Source: Pseudomonadota bacterium (GTDB lineage: Bacteria > CALINM01). From it: a DNA stretch of 64,000 bases. A program made the translations under genes and the position numbers. Below the pieces are notes generated by a model, which was not told the origin of the DNA, did not search any database, and saw only the letters and a program-made list of their open reading frames with translations. Location of the stretch: assembly GCA_026418415.1 (NCBI GenBank), contig JAOABK010000006.1, positions 16,157-80,156 of the forward strand. Reading direction: 5' to 3'. Shown here piece after piece: positions 19,394 to 29,173 of the stretch; position 1 is the stretch's first letter, and each line of letters opens with the position of its first letter.

Positions 19394-19866
19394 AGAAAGC
19401 TGAAAGAGGTTTTACACTTATTGAAATAGTATTAGCAGTAGTTTTAATAGGTATAATTGCTGGCTTTGTTGGTAGAATATTATTTCAAGAAATAAATTTT
19501 TATAGATTAATATTACCTCGGAAAGAAGTAAAAGTAGAAAACAAGCTTGTTTTTGAGAGAATTATAAAAGAAGCAAAAGATGCATATAAAAATAGTTATA
19601 ATTCAGGAAATAATGTAAGGTTTAAAGTTCCTTATAATACTTTTAAAGGATACACGTCAGTTAGAATTTATCTAAGTAGTAATAAACTATATTTCTCAAC
19701 TGATAGTAAACCAGCCAGTATCATAGGGGAACAAATTGCTTTTTTCAATATAACATCTATTAGATGGATACCTAAAAGGGATTTAATAAAAGTAAAGCTT
19801 ATTTCAAATGTTAATAATACTTTAATTAACCAGGAAACTGAGATTTATTTGAGGAATCAAAGGTGA
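19390..19866 (+). CDS. Minor prepilin (PilW/MshO-like)
   Basis: MKKAERG^FTLIEIVLAVVLIGIIAGFVGRILF. Confidence 0.85.
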   Translation: MKKAERGFTLIEIVLAVVLIGIIAGFVGRILFQEINFYRLILPRKEVKVENKLVFERIIKEAKDAYKNSYNSGNNVRFKVPYNTFKGYTSVRIYLSSNKLYFSTDSKPASIIGEQIAFFNITSIRWIPKRDLIKVKLISNVNNTLINQETEIYLRNQR

Positions 19867-20654
19867 ATAATAGAGGCTTTGCCTTAGTAAATGTGGTTGT
19901 AGCTTTAATAATTATCTCATTAGTTGCTCTACTTTTTACTAATTTAATCTCTATCGAATCAAACATTGCAATGGATAAATTTTTCAGTACTAAAGCTTAC
20001 TATTCTGCCCAATCTGGTATAGAGAATGCTCAAAGAATTTTATCATTAAACTATAATTGGTATTATATGCAAGAGGGAATTTTAGAAAGCAGAAGCGACA
20101 ATTTGGATGGAGCATCATATATTACTAACGTATATCTACCCGCAACTGCATTAAAAAAGGATATAAATAAAAATAAAACAACAATTGATGTTTTTGACAC
20201 ATCAAGGTTTCCATCCTCAAATATACTTCTTCTAATCAATAGTGAGCAAATTCTTTGTTCTGGGAAGACCAGTTCTACATTTACAAATTGTCAAAGAGGA
20301 TATAATGGTACAACCAAAGACAAACATGATGCAGGTTCCTTTGTATTTCAGGTTGCCACCTTGATTTCTGTTGACAATGCAAAAAGAACAATCACAGTTA
20401 ATAATAATGAGAAATTTATAACATCTGGATTACTTTTGATAGATTCAGATCCCACTTTCCCAGATCCAGTTGAAGTAACTTATACTGATAAAAGTAACAA
20501 TATTTTTTGGGGATGTGATGATCTAAGCTGGTATACACCGGGAACTTATTATGTTATAAACTCTGGATTGGATTTAAGAGAACAGATTGAAATTATCTCA
20601 GAAGGTAGATATAAGGGCATAGTAAAGAAAATTAATAGCACAATATTTAGGTAA
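19863..20654 (+). CDS. Minor prepilin (PilX/MshP/GspK-like)
   Basis: MNNRG^FALVNVVVALIIISLVALLF (no Glu at +5), AYYSAQSGIENAQR typical of PilX/GspK. Confidence 0.82.
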   Translation: MNNRGFALVNVVVALIIISLVALLFTNLISIESNIAMDKFFSTKAYYSAQSGIENAQRILSLNYNWYYMQEGILESRSDNLDGASYITNVYLPATALKKDINKNKTTIDVFDTSRFPSSNILLLINSEQILCSGKTSSTFTNCQRGYNGTTKDKHDAGSFVFQVATLISVDNAKRTITVNNNEKFITSGLLLIDSDPTFPDPVEVTYTDKSNNIFWGCDDLSWYTPGTYYVINSGLDLREQIEIISEGRYKGIVKKINSTIFR

Positions 20655-20664
20655 GGGGTTGTTT

Positions 20665-22347
20665 ATGAAAAAATTATTTATAGTGTTATTTATAATCTTT
20701 TTATCATCAACAACTTCATATGCTGCGAGAAGTTTTACAGTTGCTAATTTAGCTGGAGCTACAGTTGATTTTTATATGCGCGATACTGTAGCTATGACCC
20801 TACGTGTTACAAATACGAACACAGGTGCTGATATTAATGATGGTATAAGACAGGTCAGATTTACTTTTCCCGCTGGAATGAAAGTTAACACAACAGGTAA
20901 TATTGCACCATCAGGCTGGACTGTATCAAATGTAGACTCAGTAAGAAATAGGATAACTTTTGATGCAAACAATAGTTCTTATTACTTTACTGCTAATAAT
21001 TATAGGGATTTTATTATTAGTTTGACAGTTCAACCTTCAACTAATGATATTATGTCTGAGAATTTATCATCAGTTCGAGTGGTGTATGCTTCATCAAATA
21101 GGACGACATTAAATAATTTGGGTGTTTCTTGGAATAGGCGAGGACTCAAGATTCAAAGTATAGTTGCCTCTCCAGATCTTCTTGTCTCAGGAGATCCTTT
21201 TACTCTTACAATTACCGTTCAAAATGTTTCCTCTGCAACTCAGACAAATATTACTGCGAACCCAAACCCACCAAGTGAGACTTCAACTGGTGGTTTCAAT
21301 CCATCTACAACAAGTAATCCCGTAATTGGAACTTTAGGATTCCTCCAAACAGGAACACTCGTGTACAACTATACAACCCTAACAACCGATGAAGGTAGTG
21401 TATATTTTTCTTGTAATGTAAGAAATGGAGCAAGCAATACATCAGGCATTTCAGTAAATTCTAATACTGTTTATATCGGAAGATTCACTGCAAGTATAAG
21501 TTACTCTCCAGAATGTCCATTAAGCGGAGAAACAATAAATGTAACCATGACAGTAACAAATAATAATGTCTTTAGCCTTACAAATGTAACACCTACTTTA
21601 ACACCTTCTGGTACTGCAACATTAGTAAAATTGTCTGGACCTACTCCAGCATCAGTTGCTACTTTAAATAGTGGTAGTAGCGCTTCATTTACTTACACTT
21701 ATCAAATAACTGGTGCTTTTGATTCAAATTTCTATTTTTCTGGTTATGCTATAGGAACTAAAAACACGCCTCCAGTTGGTACAAGACAAACGCCTACTTA
21801 TAATACACCAATGAGATATGTTAGGGAATATTCTTTAGATATTTCTCCTGATTTTGTATTAAGTGGAGTGAAAAGTTACTACTTAAAATTTACATTAAAT
21901 AATAGAGTCAATAATGTTTGTGCTACAGATAATAACTATAATATAAAAAGAGTTACAATCACTATGCCTTCGGGATTTAGTTACTCTTTAAGTAATTTCT
22001 CCTATATAATTGGAAATAACATAACAGATATCAATGATCCTAATTATGAATATTACACCGATAATTGGAATATATTGGATAATTCTGGTCAAATATCTTT
22101 TGTGTCAAATAATTCAACCTATGATTTGCCCGTTAAAAGAGATGGTTATTTTTCTTTGTTTATAACGAGTACTCCTGTAGTTTCAACAAATACAATTTAT
22201 ACCTTCCAAACTACTATAGAAAACGTTAAAGGTGGTCTTATAAATTATAGTGGGAGTAATGTACAGCTTAATGTAAGTCCAACACCAGCAGGGATTACTA
22301 ATAAACCAACACCATCTAAAGGGGGGATCAGAGAAAGGCATGAATAA
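20665..22347 (+). CDS. Secreted beta-sandwich repeat protein (DUF11/CARDB-like), possible MshQ-position pilus-associated protein
   Basis: Signal peptide MKKLFIVLFIIFLSSTTSYA; repeated Thr/Asn-rich Ig-like segments (e.g. SPDLLVSGDPFTLTITVQNVSS, SPECPLSGETINVTMTVTNNN). Confidence 0.7.
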   Translation: MKKLFIVLFIIFLSSTTSYAARSFTVANLAGATVDFYMRDTVAMTLRVTNTNTGADINDGIRQVRFTFPAGMKVNTTGNIAPSGWTVSNVDSVRNRITFDANNSSYYFTANNYRDFIISLTVQPSTNDIMSENLSSVRVVYASSNRTTLNNLGVSWNRRGLKIQSIVASPDLLVSGDPFTLTITVQNVSSATQTNITANPNPPSETSTGGFNPSTTSNPVIGTLGFLQTGTLVYNYTTLTTDEGSVYFSCNVRNGASNTSGISVNSNTVYIGRFTASISYSPECPLSGETINVTMTVTNNNVFSLTNVTPTLTPSGTATLVKLSGPTPASVATLNSGSSASFTYTYQITGAFDSNFYFSGYAIGTKNTPPVGTRQTPTYNTPMRYVREYSLDISPDFVLSGVKSYYLKFTLNNRVNNVCATDNNYNIKRVTITMPSGFSYSLSNFSYIIGNNITDINDPNYEYYTDNWNILDNSGQISFVSNNSTYDLPVKRDGYFSLFITSTPVVSTNTIYTFQTTIENVKGGLINYSGSNVQLNVSPTPAGITNKPTPSKGGIRERHE

Positions 22348-22354
22348 ATAAATA

Positions 22355-22384
22355 TTGACTAAGAGGTTTATTTTTAGATATTTT
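22355..22384 (+). promoter_or_regulatory. Putative promoter upstream of ExeA/MshM-like gene
   Basis: TTGACT, 18-nt spacer, TATTTT (22379-22384); ATG 14 nt later at 22399, no SD. Confidence 0.45.
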
Positions 22385-22398
22385 ATTCTAAGCAAAAT

Positions 22399-23262
22399 AT
22401 GAGCAATTTTATAGAATACTTTAAATTAAGAACTGATCCCTTTAGTTTAACACCTAATTTTCATTTTTTTTATGGTTCTAAAAAACATATTGAGGTTTTA
22501 AAATCTCTATATGGAGGCATAATTAATAACAAAGGAGTTTTTGTCCTTACAGGTGAAGTGGGTACTGGAAAAACAATTACAAGTAGGGTCCTAATAGAAA
22601 AGCTGATAAATTATTATAATATTGCTTATATAGTGAATCCCTTCTTATCAAAAGAAGGCATCGTAAAACAGATAGCAGAAGAATTCAAAATTCCATCAAC
22701 AAATAAGAGATATGATGCATTAATAACTGATATACACATGTTTTTAATTGAACAGTTAAAAAAGGGTAGGGGAGCGCTTGTTTTTATAGATGAAGCGCAA
22801 CATTTATCTGATGATACATTAGAAATGGTTAGAATGCTTTCTAATTTAGAAACGAAACAGACAAAACTTTTACAGTTCATTCTAATTGGTCAACAGGAAT
22901 TAATAAAAAAACTATCAAAAAGAAATTTGAGGCAGATCGCTCAAAGAGTGTCGATTAAGTGTGAGTTAACGCCATTAAATCATATAGAAACCCATAATTA
23001 TATTCTTCATCGTCTGAAAATAGCTGGTGGGCTTGGTAAGGTAGAATTTAGCAAACTTGCAATTTATAATATTTATAAGCTAACAAAGGGCTTTCCAAGA
23101 ACTTTGAATATTTTAATGTATCACATACTTTCTAAAGCAGCTGAAAAAGAACAACATATTATTGACGTAAATTTAGTCAAGGAAGCCTATAAAAATACTC
23201 TTCCTCTTCCCCTTAGGGTTTTGCCTTTTTCTTTAGCTAAAGCAATTAGAGGTTGGTTATGA
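22399..23262 (+). CDS. ExeA/MshM-like AAA ATPase
   Basis: PFSLTPNFHFFYGSKKHIEVLKSLYGGI, TGEVGTGKT Walker A, FIDEAQHLSDDTLEMVRMLSNLET. Confidence 0.92.
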   Translation: MSNFIEYFKLRTDPFSLTPNFHFFYGSKKHIEVLKSLYGGIINNKGVFVLTGEVGTGKTITSRVLIEKLINYYNIAYIVNPFLSKEGIVKQIAEEFKIPSTNKRYDALITDIHMFLIEQLKKGRGALVFIDEAQHLSDDTLEMVRMLSNLETKQTKLLQFILIGQQELIKKLSKRNLRQIAQRVSIKCELTPLNHIETHNYILHRLKIAGGLGKVEFSKLAIYNIYKLTKGFPRTLNILMYHILSKAAEKEQHIIDVNLVKEAYKNTLPLPLRVLPFSLAKAIRGWL

Positions 23263-23981
23263 GCAAAACCTATGAAGAAATCAAAGATATAGAAATTAAT
23301 CATAATAAGAATGGCGAAGAAGAATTAGATGAGATTGATATAATTGATGGTAAAGAAGAAAAAAAACCCTTATATTCTAAAACAGTTAAGGTCCTTATTT
23401 TATTAATTGCATTAATTGCCGCAATTTATGTGGGTTATTATTTGGGCGGGCTTTATAAAAAGAGAGCCAATATTTCAATCAAACAAGAATCTGGCTTAAT
23501 AACTAATTTTAAAAAAGATGAAGAAATGAAGCATATAACTAAATTTGAATTTATAGCTATTGAAGGGACAAAGAGAGAGTTAGAAAAAAAATTAGAAGAA
23601 CTAATTAGTATAAAAAACAAAGATAATTTAACAAATAACAATATAGCTTTGATTTTAGCTGAATTAGGAAACTATAATGAAGCTCTTACCTACGCTGAAA
23701 AATTAATTATTACAGAACCCAATAATCCCTATTTTTGGAACACCTTCGGTATTATTTTAACCTATCTAAATCTATTTGATGATGCTGAGAAATCATTTAA
23801 AAAAGCAATAAACTTAAAGGGTGATGAAGGTGTTTTTTACTATAATTTAGGCAATCTTTATGAAAGAGAAGGCAAATATGATTTAGCTAAAGAGCAGTAT
23901 TTATATTATCTTTCAAAAGGTGATAAATATAATTCAAATAATGAAAGAAGAATTAAACAAAAAATTTCAAAGGGAATATGA
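23259..23981 (+). CDS. TM + TPR protein (MshN-like)
   Basis: Single N-terminal TM (VKVLILLIALIAAIYVGYYLGG) and TPRs; overlaps upstream stop (ATGA). Confidence 0.75.
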   Translation: MSKTYEEIKDIEINHNKNGEEELDEIDIIDGKEEKKPLYSKTVKVLILLIALIAAIYVGYYLGGLYKKRANISIKQESGLITNFKKDEEMKHITKFEFIAIEGTKRELEKKLEELISIKNKDNLTNNNIALILAELGNYNEALTYAEKLIITEPNNPYFWNTFGIILTYLNLFDDAEKSFKKAINLKGDEGVFYYNLGNLYEREGKYDLAKEQYLYYLSKGDKYNSNNERRIKQKISKGI

Positions 23982-24955
23982 AATTTTTCATGAAAAGAAA
24001 AGTAACTGGAATTGATTTTGGAAGCAAGACCATAAAAATTGTTTCCACTAAATTTATTAAAAATAGAATTTCTGTAGATAAAGCCCTAATAATTGAAAAA
24101 CCAAAGCAAATTGGAAATGAAAAAGATTATAAAGTAAACTTTAGTTTAGTAAATGAATCTGCTCGTAGAAAAGGTATTTCTCTGAATAATGTTGCTATTT
24201 GTTGTCCTAATAACTTGTATACCTCAGTAAATTTAGTATTACCAAAAATGAAAAAACAACAAGATATTAAATCTGCCATATTGTGGGAATTAAAAGATAG
24301 ATATGGAATGGAACCTACAGAAATAAATTTTGATTACTTTATTAATGATATATCTGAAGATCAAAAGATAGAGTATCAAATATATTTTGTAGACAAGAAA
24401 TCTATTGAAGAAATTCAAAAGGAGGCCCAAAAATTTAACATAAATATCAAGTATATAAATATCGATCATGTAGCATATGCTATATGTTTTAACAATTTGT
24501 ATACACAGGATGAGAATATAAAAGTTTTACTTGATATAGGATACCAAAAAAGTATTATTATTTTTCTATCCAAAGATAAAATTTTGTTCATGCGCGAACT
24601 TGGATTGGGATTAATAAATATAATAAATCAACTAACTGAAGAAGAAATTAGAAATATGAAGATAAAAGGAATATCAGGTTATGATAATGAAAACATAAAA
24701 AATTATATTACAGAGGTTTTATTTGAAATATCAAAAACTATAGATTATTTCATAAATGGACTTAAATATCCTGGACCAACTTCGATATTTTGTAATGGTG
24801 GTTTTTTTTCAATACCAGGCATTTTTCAGTTTTTTAAAGATAATTTGCCTTATCCAGTAATTTTGAATAATGTTTTAAAACTTGCAAATTACGAAGGTGA
24901 ATATAAAAATTTTGGATATATTTTTCATTTAGCATTAGGTGTTTCTATTTTATGA
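23978..24955 (+). CDS. pilM: PilM/MshI-like actin-fold pilus assembly protein
   Basis: VTGIDFGSKTIKIVS; CNGGFFSIPGIFQFF; precedes PilN/PilO-like genes. Confidence 0.82.
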   Translation: MKFFMKRKVTGIDFGSKTIKIVSTKFIKNRISVDKALIIEKPKQIGNEKDYKVNFSLVNESARRKGISLNNVAICCPNNLYTSVNLVLPKMKKQQDIKSAILWELKDRYGMEPTEINFDYFINDISEDQKIEYQIYFVDKKSIEEIQKEAQKFNINIKYINIDHVAYAICFNNLYTQDENIKVLLDIGYQKSIIIFLSKDKILFMRELGLGLINIINQLTEEEIRNMKIKGISGYDNENIKNYITEVLFEISKTIDYFINGLKYPGPTSIFCNGGFFSIPGIFQFFKDNLPYPVILNNVLKLANYEGEYKNFGYIFHLALGVSIL

Positions 24956-25482
24956 GACCTATAAATCTTGCAACTAAACCAAAATTATATCCCTTAACCC
25001 AAAAAATTCAATCAAGGCTTTCTGTATTGATTTTTTTGCTACTGATTGTATATTTCTCTTTAAAAATTTTATTCCTAAACTATAAACAAAAAGAGCTGGC
25101 AAAAGATATAGATTTAATTAATAAAGAGTTAATACAAATTAGAGAAATGATTAGTCAAAGACAACAGGTTTTAGAATTAAAAAAAAGTATTGAAAAAGAA
25201 TTTTCTATTAACATAGATAAAAATATGATTACCAATAATTCATTTATATCCCAATTATTTAACTCTCTTTCACAAATTACCCCAGAAAACATTTGGATTA
25301 CTTCTTTAGAATTGAAATATGGAGATGAAAAGTTTATCAGGATTTCAGGGAAGAGTAAAATCAAAGGTGATATTTTTATCTTTATGGATAATTTAAAAAA
25401 GATATACAGGGATGTTAATTTAATTAGTATGCAGAATACAGAGAATAGTATATACAATTTCCAATTGAGGCTCGACATCTGA
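24952..25482 (+). CDS. pilN: PilN-like pilus assembly protein
   Basis: INLATKPKLY start, one TM, coiled coil; NIWITSLELK. Confidence 0.8.
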   Translation: MRPINLATKPKLYPLTQKIQSRLSVLIFLLLIVYFSLKILFLNYKQKELAKDIDLINKELIQIREMISQRQQVLELKKSIEKEFSINIDKNMITNNSFISQLFNSLSQITPENIWITSLELKYGDEKFIRISGKSKIKGDIFIFMDNLKKIYRDVNLISMQNTENSIYNFQLRLDI

Positions 25483-26027
25483 TGAAAAAATATTTAGATT
25501 TTATAAAAAATCATAGAATATTAATTTACTCAATCTTGTTAGGAGGTTTTTTATTTTTTGCAATAAACAAATTTTATATCAATAAAATTGAAGAAAAGAA
25601 TATTAAAATGCTTACAGAAAGAGAAAATCTAATTAAACAAAAAAATGAATTACTTAATTTAATTGCCAGTTTGAAAAAAGAAAATGAAGCATTAGAAAAA
25701 GAAAATATAACATTAAAGGATATTTTACTATTTAAAACAAAAATTTTAGATATGAAAAACAAGGCTATTTTTTTTAATCACATAAGTAATTTTAATGGTA
25801 TATTACTCGAAAGCATAGTGCCAGGAAACATAGATAAAAGTTCTCCAAATTTATTCAAGTGGACAATTAATATAAGTATAAGAGGTAGCTATAGAGAAAT
25901 AAAAAATTACATTGATTATTTAAATAAACTTCCCTATTTAATTATTATTAACAGATTAGAAATGAGCAAAAACCCCCAAAAGCCAATAAATTCTGCTCAA
26001 ATAACACTGGAGGTGTTATGCAGATAA
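25482..26027 (+). CDS. PilO/MshJ-like pilus assembly protein
   Basis: One TM, coiled coil, ISIRGSYREIKNYIDYLNKLPYLIIINRLEM typical of PilO. Confidence 0.78.
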   Translation: MKKYLDFIKNHRILIYSILLGGFLFFAINKFYINKIEEKNIKMLTERENLIKQKNELLNLIASLKKENEALEKENITLKDILLFKTKILDMKNKAIFFNHISNFNGILLESIVPGNIDKSSPNLFKWTINISIRGSYREIKNYIDYLNKLPYLIIINRLEMSKNPQKPINSAQITLEVLCR

Positions 26028-26386
26028 AAAAATTATCTTTCCTTATCATAATAATGATTTTATATCCCTATTTACTTAGGAGCGAGAATAGAGTTATGTA
26101 TATTGGTTACTTAAAACCCTATGAGAGAGGAGAGGCGAAAAAGAGTTTTCGGTTAGATCCAACGGAGGAACCCAAGATAAAAATTGGTATAGAAAAGGAA
26201 CCCATTAAGCCAGATAATCTCGATTTAAAGGGGATATTATATAATCCAAAGGAAAAAAGAGCTTTTATTAATGAAGAGCTTTATAAAGAAGGTGAAATAG
26301 TAGAGGGTTATAGGGTTAATAAGATACTTCCAGACAAAGTTATAATGATTAAAAATAATACCCAATTTGAACTTAAAATTGAATAA
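26018..26386 (+). CDS. PilP/MshK-like periplasmic protein
   Basis: Signal peptide; LDLKGILYNPKEKRAFINEELYKEGEIVEGYRVNKILPDKVIM resembles PilP/MshK/GspC HR domain; precedes secretin. Confidence 0.7.
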   Translation: MQIKKLSFLIIIMILYPYLLRSENRVMYIGYLKPYERGEAKKSFRLDPTEEPKIKIGIEKEPIKPDNLDLKGILYNPKEKRAFINEELYKEGEIVEGYRVNKILPDKVIMIKNNTQFELKIE

Positions 26387-26399
26387 AAGGGGCTTTTTC

Positions 26400-27695
26400 A
26401 TGAAAAGGTTAATTATAATTTTTTTAATTATAACAAGCATAAACCAATCATTAGCTAACACAGATACCAATACTATACTTAATGAAACAGAAAAAAAATA
26501 CACACTCAACTTCAAAACTCAACCCATATCAGAGGTTTTGAGAGCATTGGCAAAGCAAGCGTCATTAAATATCATATTACCAGATAACATGCCAGAAAAT
26601 ATTAGTATTTCTCTTAACAATGTAACTTTAAAAAGCGCTATTGAGTCAATTCTTTTGTCAAGAGGTTATAATTACAAAATAGAAAACAACATCTTGAGAG
26701 TTTATAAAGATGAATATAAACCAAAAGTTGTCATGGAAGTTATTAATTTGCAGTATGCAAATGCTAATACAATAGCAGGAACCCTTTCAAAAATGTTTAG
26801 CTCAGCTTCCATACAACATGATGTCTCTACAAACTCCTTAATAATTAAAGATGAGGAGAGTGTTGTTTCTGAGATAAAAAAAATTATACAAAGACTTGAT
26901 GTTAGAACAAAACAGGTTCTAATAGAAGCAAAGATAGTAAATGCTACTGAATCCTTTAGTAGAGATTTGGGGATTCAGTGGGGTGGTTTTTTTAGTAATA
27001 GCTCTCAGTCAAATAAAATTTTTGGGATAAGTCCGAACACCTCAGGCACCACAACAACCTTTGGAACTTCGAATCCGGGAGATAATTTCGTTATAAATGC
27101 TCCAATACAAACAACTCCAATAGGAAACTTAGGGATTATTATAGGAAGCCTACATAAAAACTTAAGAATAGACCTGGCTCTACAGTTAGCGGAACAAAAA
27201 GGACAGGCAAAGATTGTATCTTCGCCAAAGATACTAACGCTTGATAATAAAAGAGCAACTATCCGAAGTGGGGCAACCCTTAGAATTCGTTCTATACCAC
27301 TCGGATCTTCCGTAACATCAGGTGTAACAGCTACAGTTGAGACAATTAATACTGGTGTAGAGTTAGGTGTTACTCCACAAATAACAGGAGATGATAACAT
27401 TACTCTAACAGTTGATGTAGGACAAAGCGAACCCAATTTTGATAGAAAGGTTGAAAATATTCCAGAGGTCCAGGATCAAAGAGCCTCAACATCTATACTC
27501 CTTAAAGATGGAGAAACAGTAGTAATAGGTGGACTATATAGAGTTATAGAAGGAGAAACAGTTACAGGAATCCCATTCCTTTCTGATTTGCCTTTTATTG
27601 GTTGGTTATTTAAATCTAAAAGCAAAGAAAAAAGAAATGAGGAGTTAATGATTTTCTTGACTCCTAGAATTATCAAAGAAACAGCAAAAAATTAA
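26400..27695 (+). CDS. Type IV pilus secretin (PilQ/MshL/GspD family)
   Basis: STN/secretin N0 NFKTQPISEVLRALAKQASLNIILPD; VLIEAKIVNATESFSRDLGIQW; DGETVVIGGLYR...IPFLSDLPFIGWLFK. Confidence 0.95.
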   Translation: MKRLIIIFLIITSINQSLANTDTNTILNETEKKYTLNFKTQPISEVLRALAKQASLNIILPDNMPENISISLNNVTLKSAIESILLSRGYNYKIENNILRVYKDEYKPKVVMEVINLQYANANTIAGTLSKMFSSASIQHDVSTNSLIIKDEESVVSEIKKIIQRLDVRTKQVLIEAKIVNATESFSRDLGIQWGGFFSNSSQSNKIFGISPNTSGTTTTFGTSNPGDNFVINAPIQTTPIGNLGIIIGSLHKNLRIDLALQLAEQKGQAKIVSSPKILTLDNKRATIRSGATLRIRSIPLGSSVTSGVTATVETINTGVELGVTPQITGDDNITLTVDVGQSEPNFDRKVENIPEVQDQRASTSILLKDGETVVIGGLYRVIEGETVTGIPFLSDLPFIGWLFKSKSKEKRNEELMIFLTPRIIKETAKN

Positions 27696-28411
27696 CCGCC
27701 AAGGTAGGCTTTTATAATTTGAGGATCATTTTCTATCTGTTCTGATTCACCACTTAAAACTATTTTTCCTGTTTCCATGACGAATGCTTTATTTGAATAT
27801 TTAAGAGCTAATTTTGCATTTTGTTCAACTAGAATAATGGTAATCTTTTTATCATTATTTATGTTTTTTATTAATTCAAAGATTTCATTAGTTATTTTAG
27901 GAGATAGCCCCATGGATGGTTCGTCAAGAAGAAGTAATTTAGGATTACTCATAAGTGCACGTCCTATTGCTAACATCTGCTGCTCACCACCAGAAAGTGT
28001 ACCTGCAAATTGTTTTATGCGTTCTTTTAACCTTGGAAAAAGTTTTAAAACAAAGTCATAAAGTTCAGAAAATATTTTTTTATTTTTCAATGAATATCCA
28101 CCAATATCCAAATTTTCTTTAACCGTGAGATTGGGAAAGATTCTTCTACCTTCGGGAACCATAGTTATTCCATGCTTAACTATTAAATCAGTAGATAGTC
28201 TAAGCAAATTAATACCTTTAAAATTAATTTTCCCTTTCAAAGGTTTTATAAAACCACATATAGTTTTTAATAATGTACTTTTCCCTGCACCATTTGCACC
28301 AATAAGGGAAATAATCTCTCCCTCTGTTGCGCTTAAGGATATATCTTCAAGTGCTTTTATTGCTCCATAATTAACGTATAGATTTCTTACTTCAAAGAAT
28401 TTCTCAGACAT
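27692..28411 (-). CDS. livF: Branched-chain amino acid ABC transporter ATP-binding protein LivF
   Basis: GANGAGKST, LSGGEQQMLAIGRALM, LLLDEPSMGLSP. Confidence 0.95.
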   Translation of the reverse strand: MSEKFFEVRNLYVNYGAIKALEDISLSATEGEIISLIGANGAGKSTLLKTICGFIKPLKGKINFKGINLLRLSTDLIVKHGITMVPEGRRIFPNLTVKENLDIGGYSLKNKKIFSELYDFVLKLFPRLKERIKQFAGTLSGGEQQMLAIGRALMSNPKLLLLDEPSMGLSPKITNEIFELIKNINNDKKITIILVEQNAKLALKYSNKAFVMETGKIVLSGESEQIENDPQIIKAYLGG

Positions 28412-29172
28412 TATAGAGCTCCTAAGTAAGCTTCTATTACTTTAGGGTTACTTTTAATTTCTTTAGGAGTACCCTCTGCAATTTTCTCACCAAAGTCCAT
28501 AACAATAATCCTTTCTGAAATATTCATAACAAGTTCCATTTGATGTTCAATAAGCAATATAGTAATGTCAAAAGTATTTCTTATTTTCTTTAAAGTCTCC
28601 ATTAGATCGTTTATTTCTGTTAGATTCATACCCGCCGCTGGTTCATCAATAAGTAATATTTTTGGTTCAGTTGCAAGTGCTCTTGCAAGTTCTAATTTTC
28701 TTTGTTCACCATAGGGTAGATTACCAGCATAAAAATGTTCTTTATTTAATAGGCCAAAAAAATCAAGAAAACCTCTGGCGCTTTCTTTTGCTTTTTTTGT
28801 GATTTCTGCGTATTTTCTTGTTCTAAATACGCTATCAATGATTCCATATTCATGCTTGCTCAAAAAGGCAACTATTACATTTTCTAAAACTGTTAAATTT
28901 TTAAAAAGTCTTAAATTTTGAAAGGTCCTACCAATGCCTAATCTGCTTAATTTATGAGACTTAAAACCAGTTATATCTTGACTATTAAAAAATATTTTTC
29001 CCTCATTGGGTATATAAAATCCAGAAATCAGGTTAAAAACTGTTGTTTTACCTGCGCCATTTGGACCTATAATACTTAGAATTTCTCCTTTTTTTACAAT
29101 AAAAGATAAATTATTTACTGCCTTAATACCACCGAAATACTTTGAGACATTTTTTAGCTCTAATAAATTCAC
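28411..29172 (-). CDS. livG: Branched-chain amino acid ABC transporter ATP-binding protein LivG
   Basis: [39 protein letters not shown]. Confidence 0.95.
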   Translation of the reverse strand: MNLLELKNVSKYFGGIKAVNNLSFIVKKGEILSIIGPNGAGKTTVFNLISGFYIPNEGKIFFNSQDITGFKSHKLSRLGIGRTFQNLRLFKNLTVLENVIVAFLSKHEYGIIDSVFRTRKYAEITKKAKESARGFLDFFGLLNKEHFYAGNLPYGEQRKLELARALATEPKILLIDEPAAGMNLTEINDLMETLKKIRNTFDITILLIEHQMELVMNISERIIVMDFGEKIAEGTPKEIKSNPKVIEAYLGAL

Positions 29173-29173
29173 A

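Noticed and set aside
27005-27436. 143-aa minus ORF inside the secretin gene
   Set aside because: Antisense shadow of conserved secretin coding sequence; no independent coding evidence.
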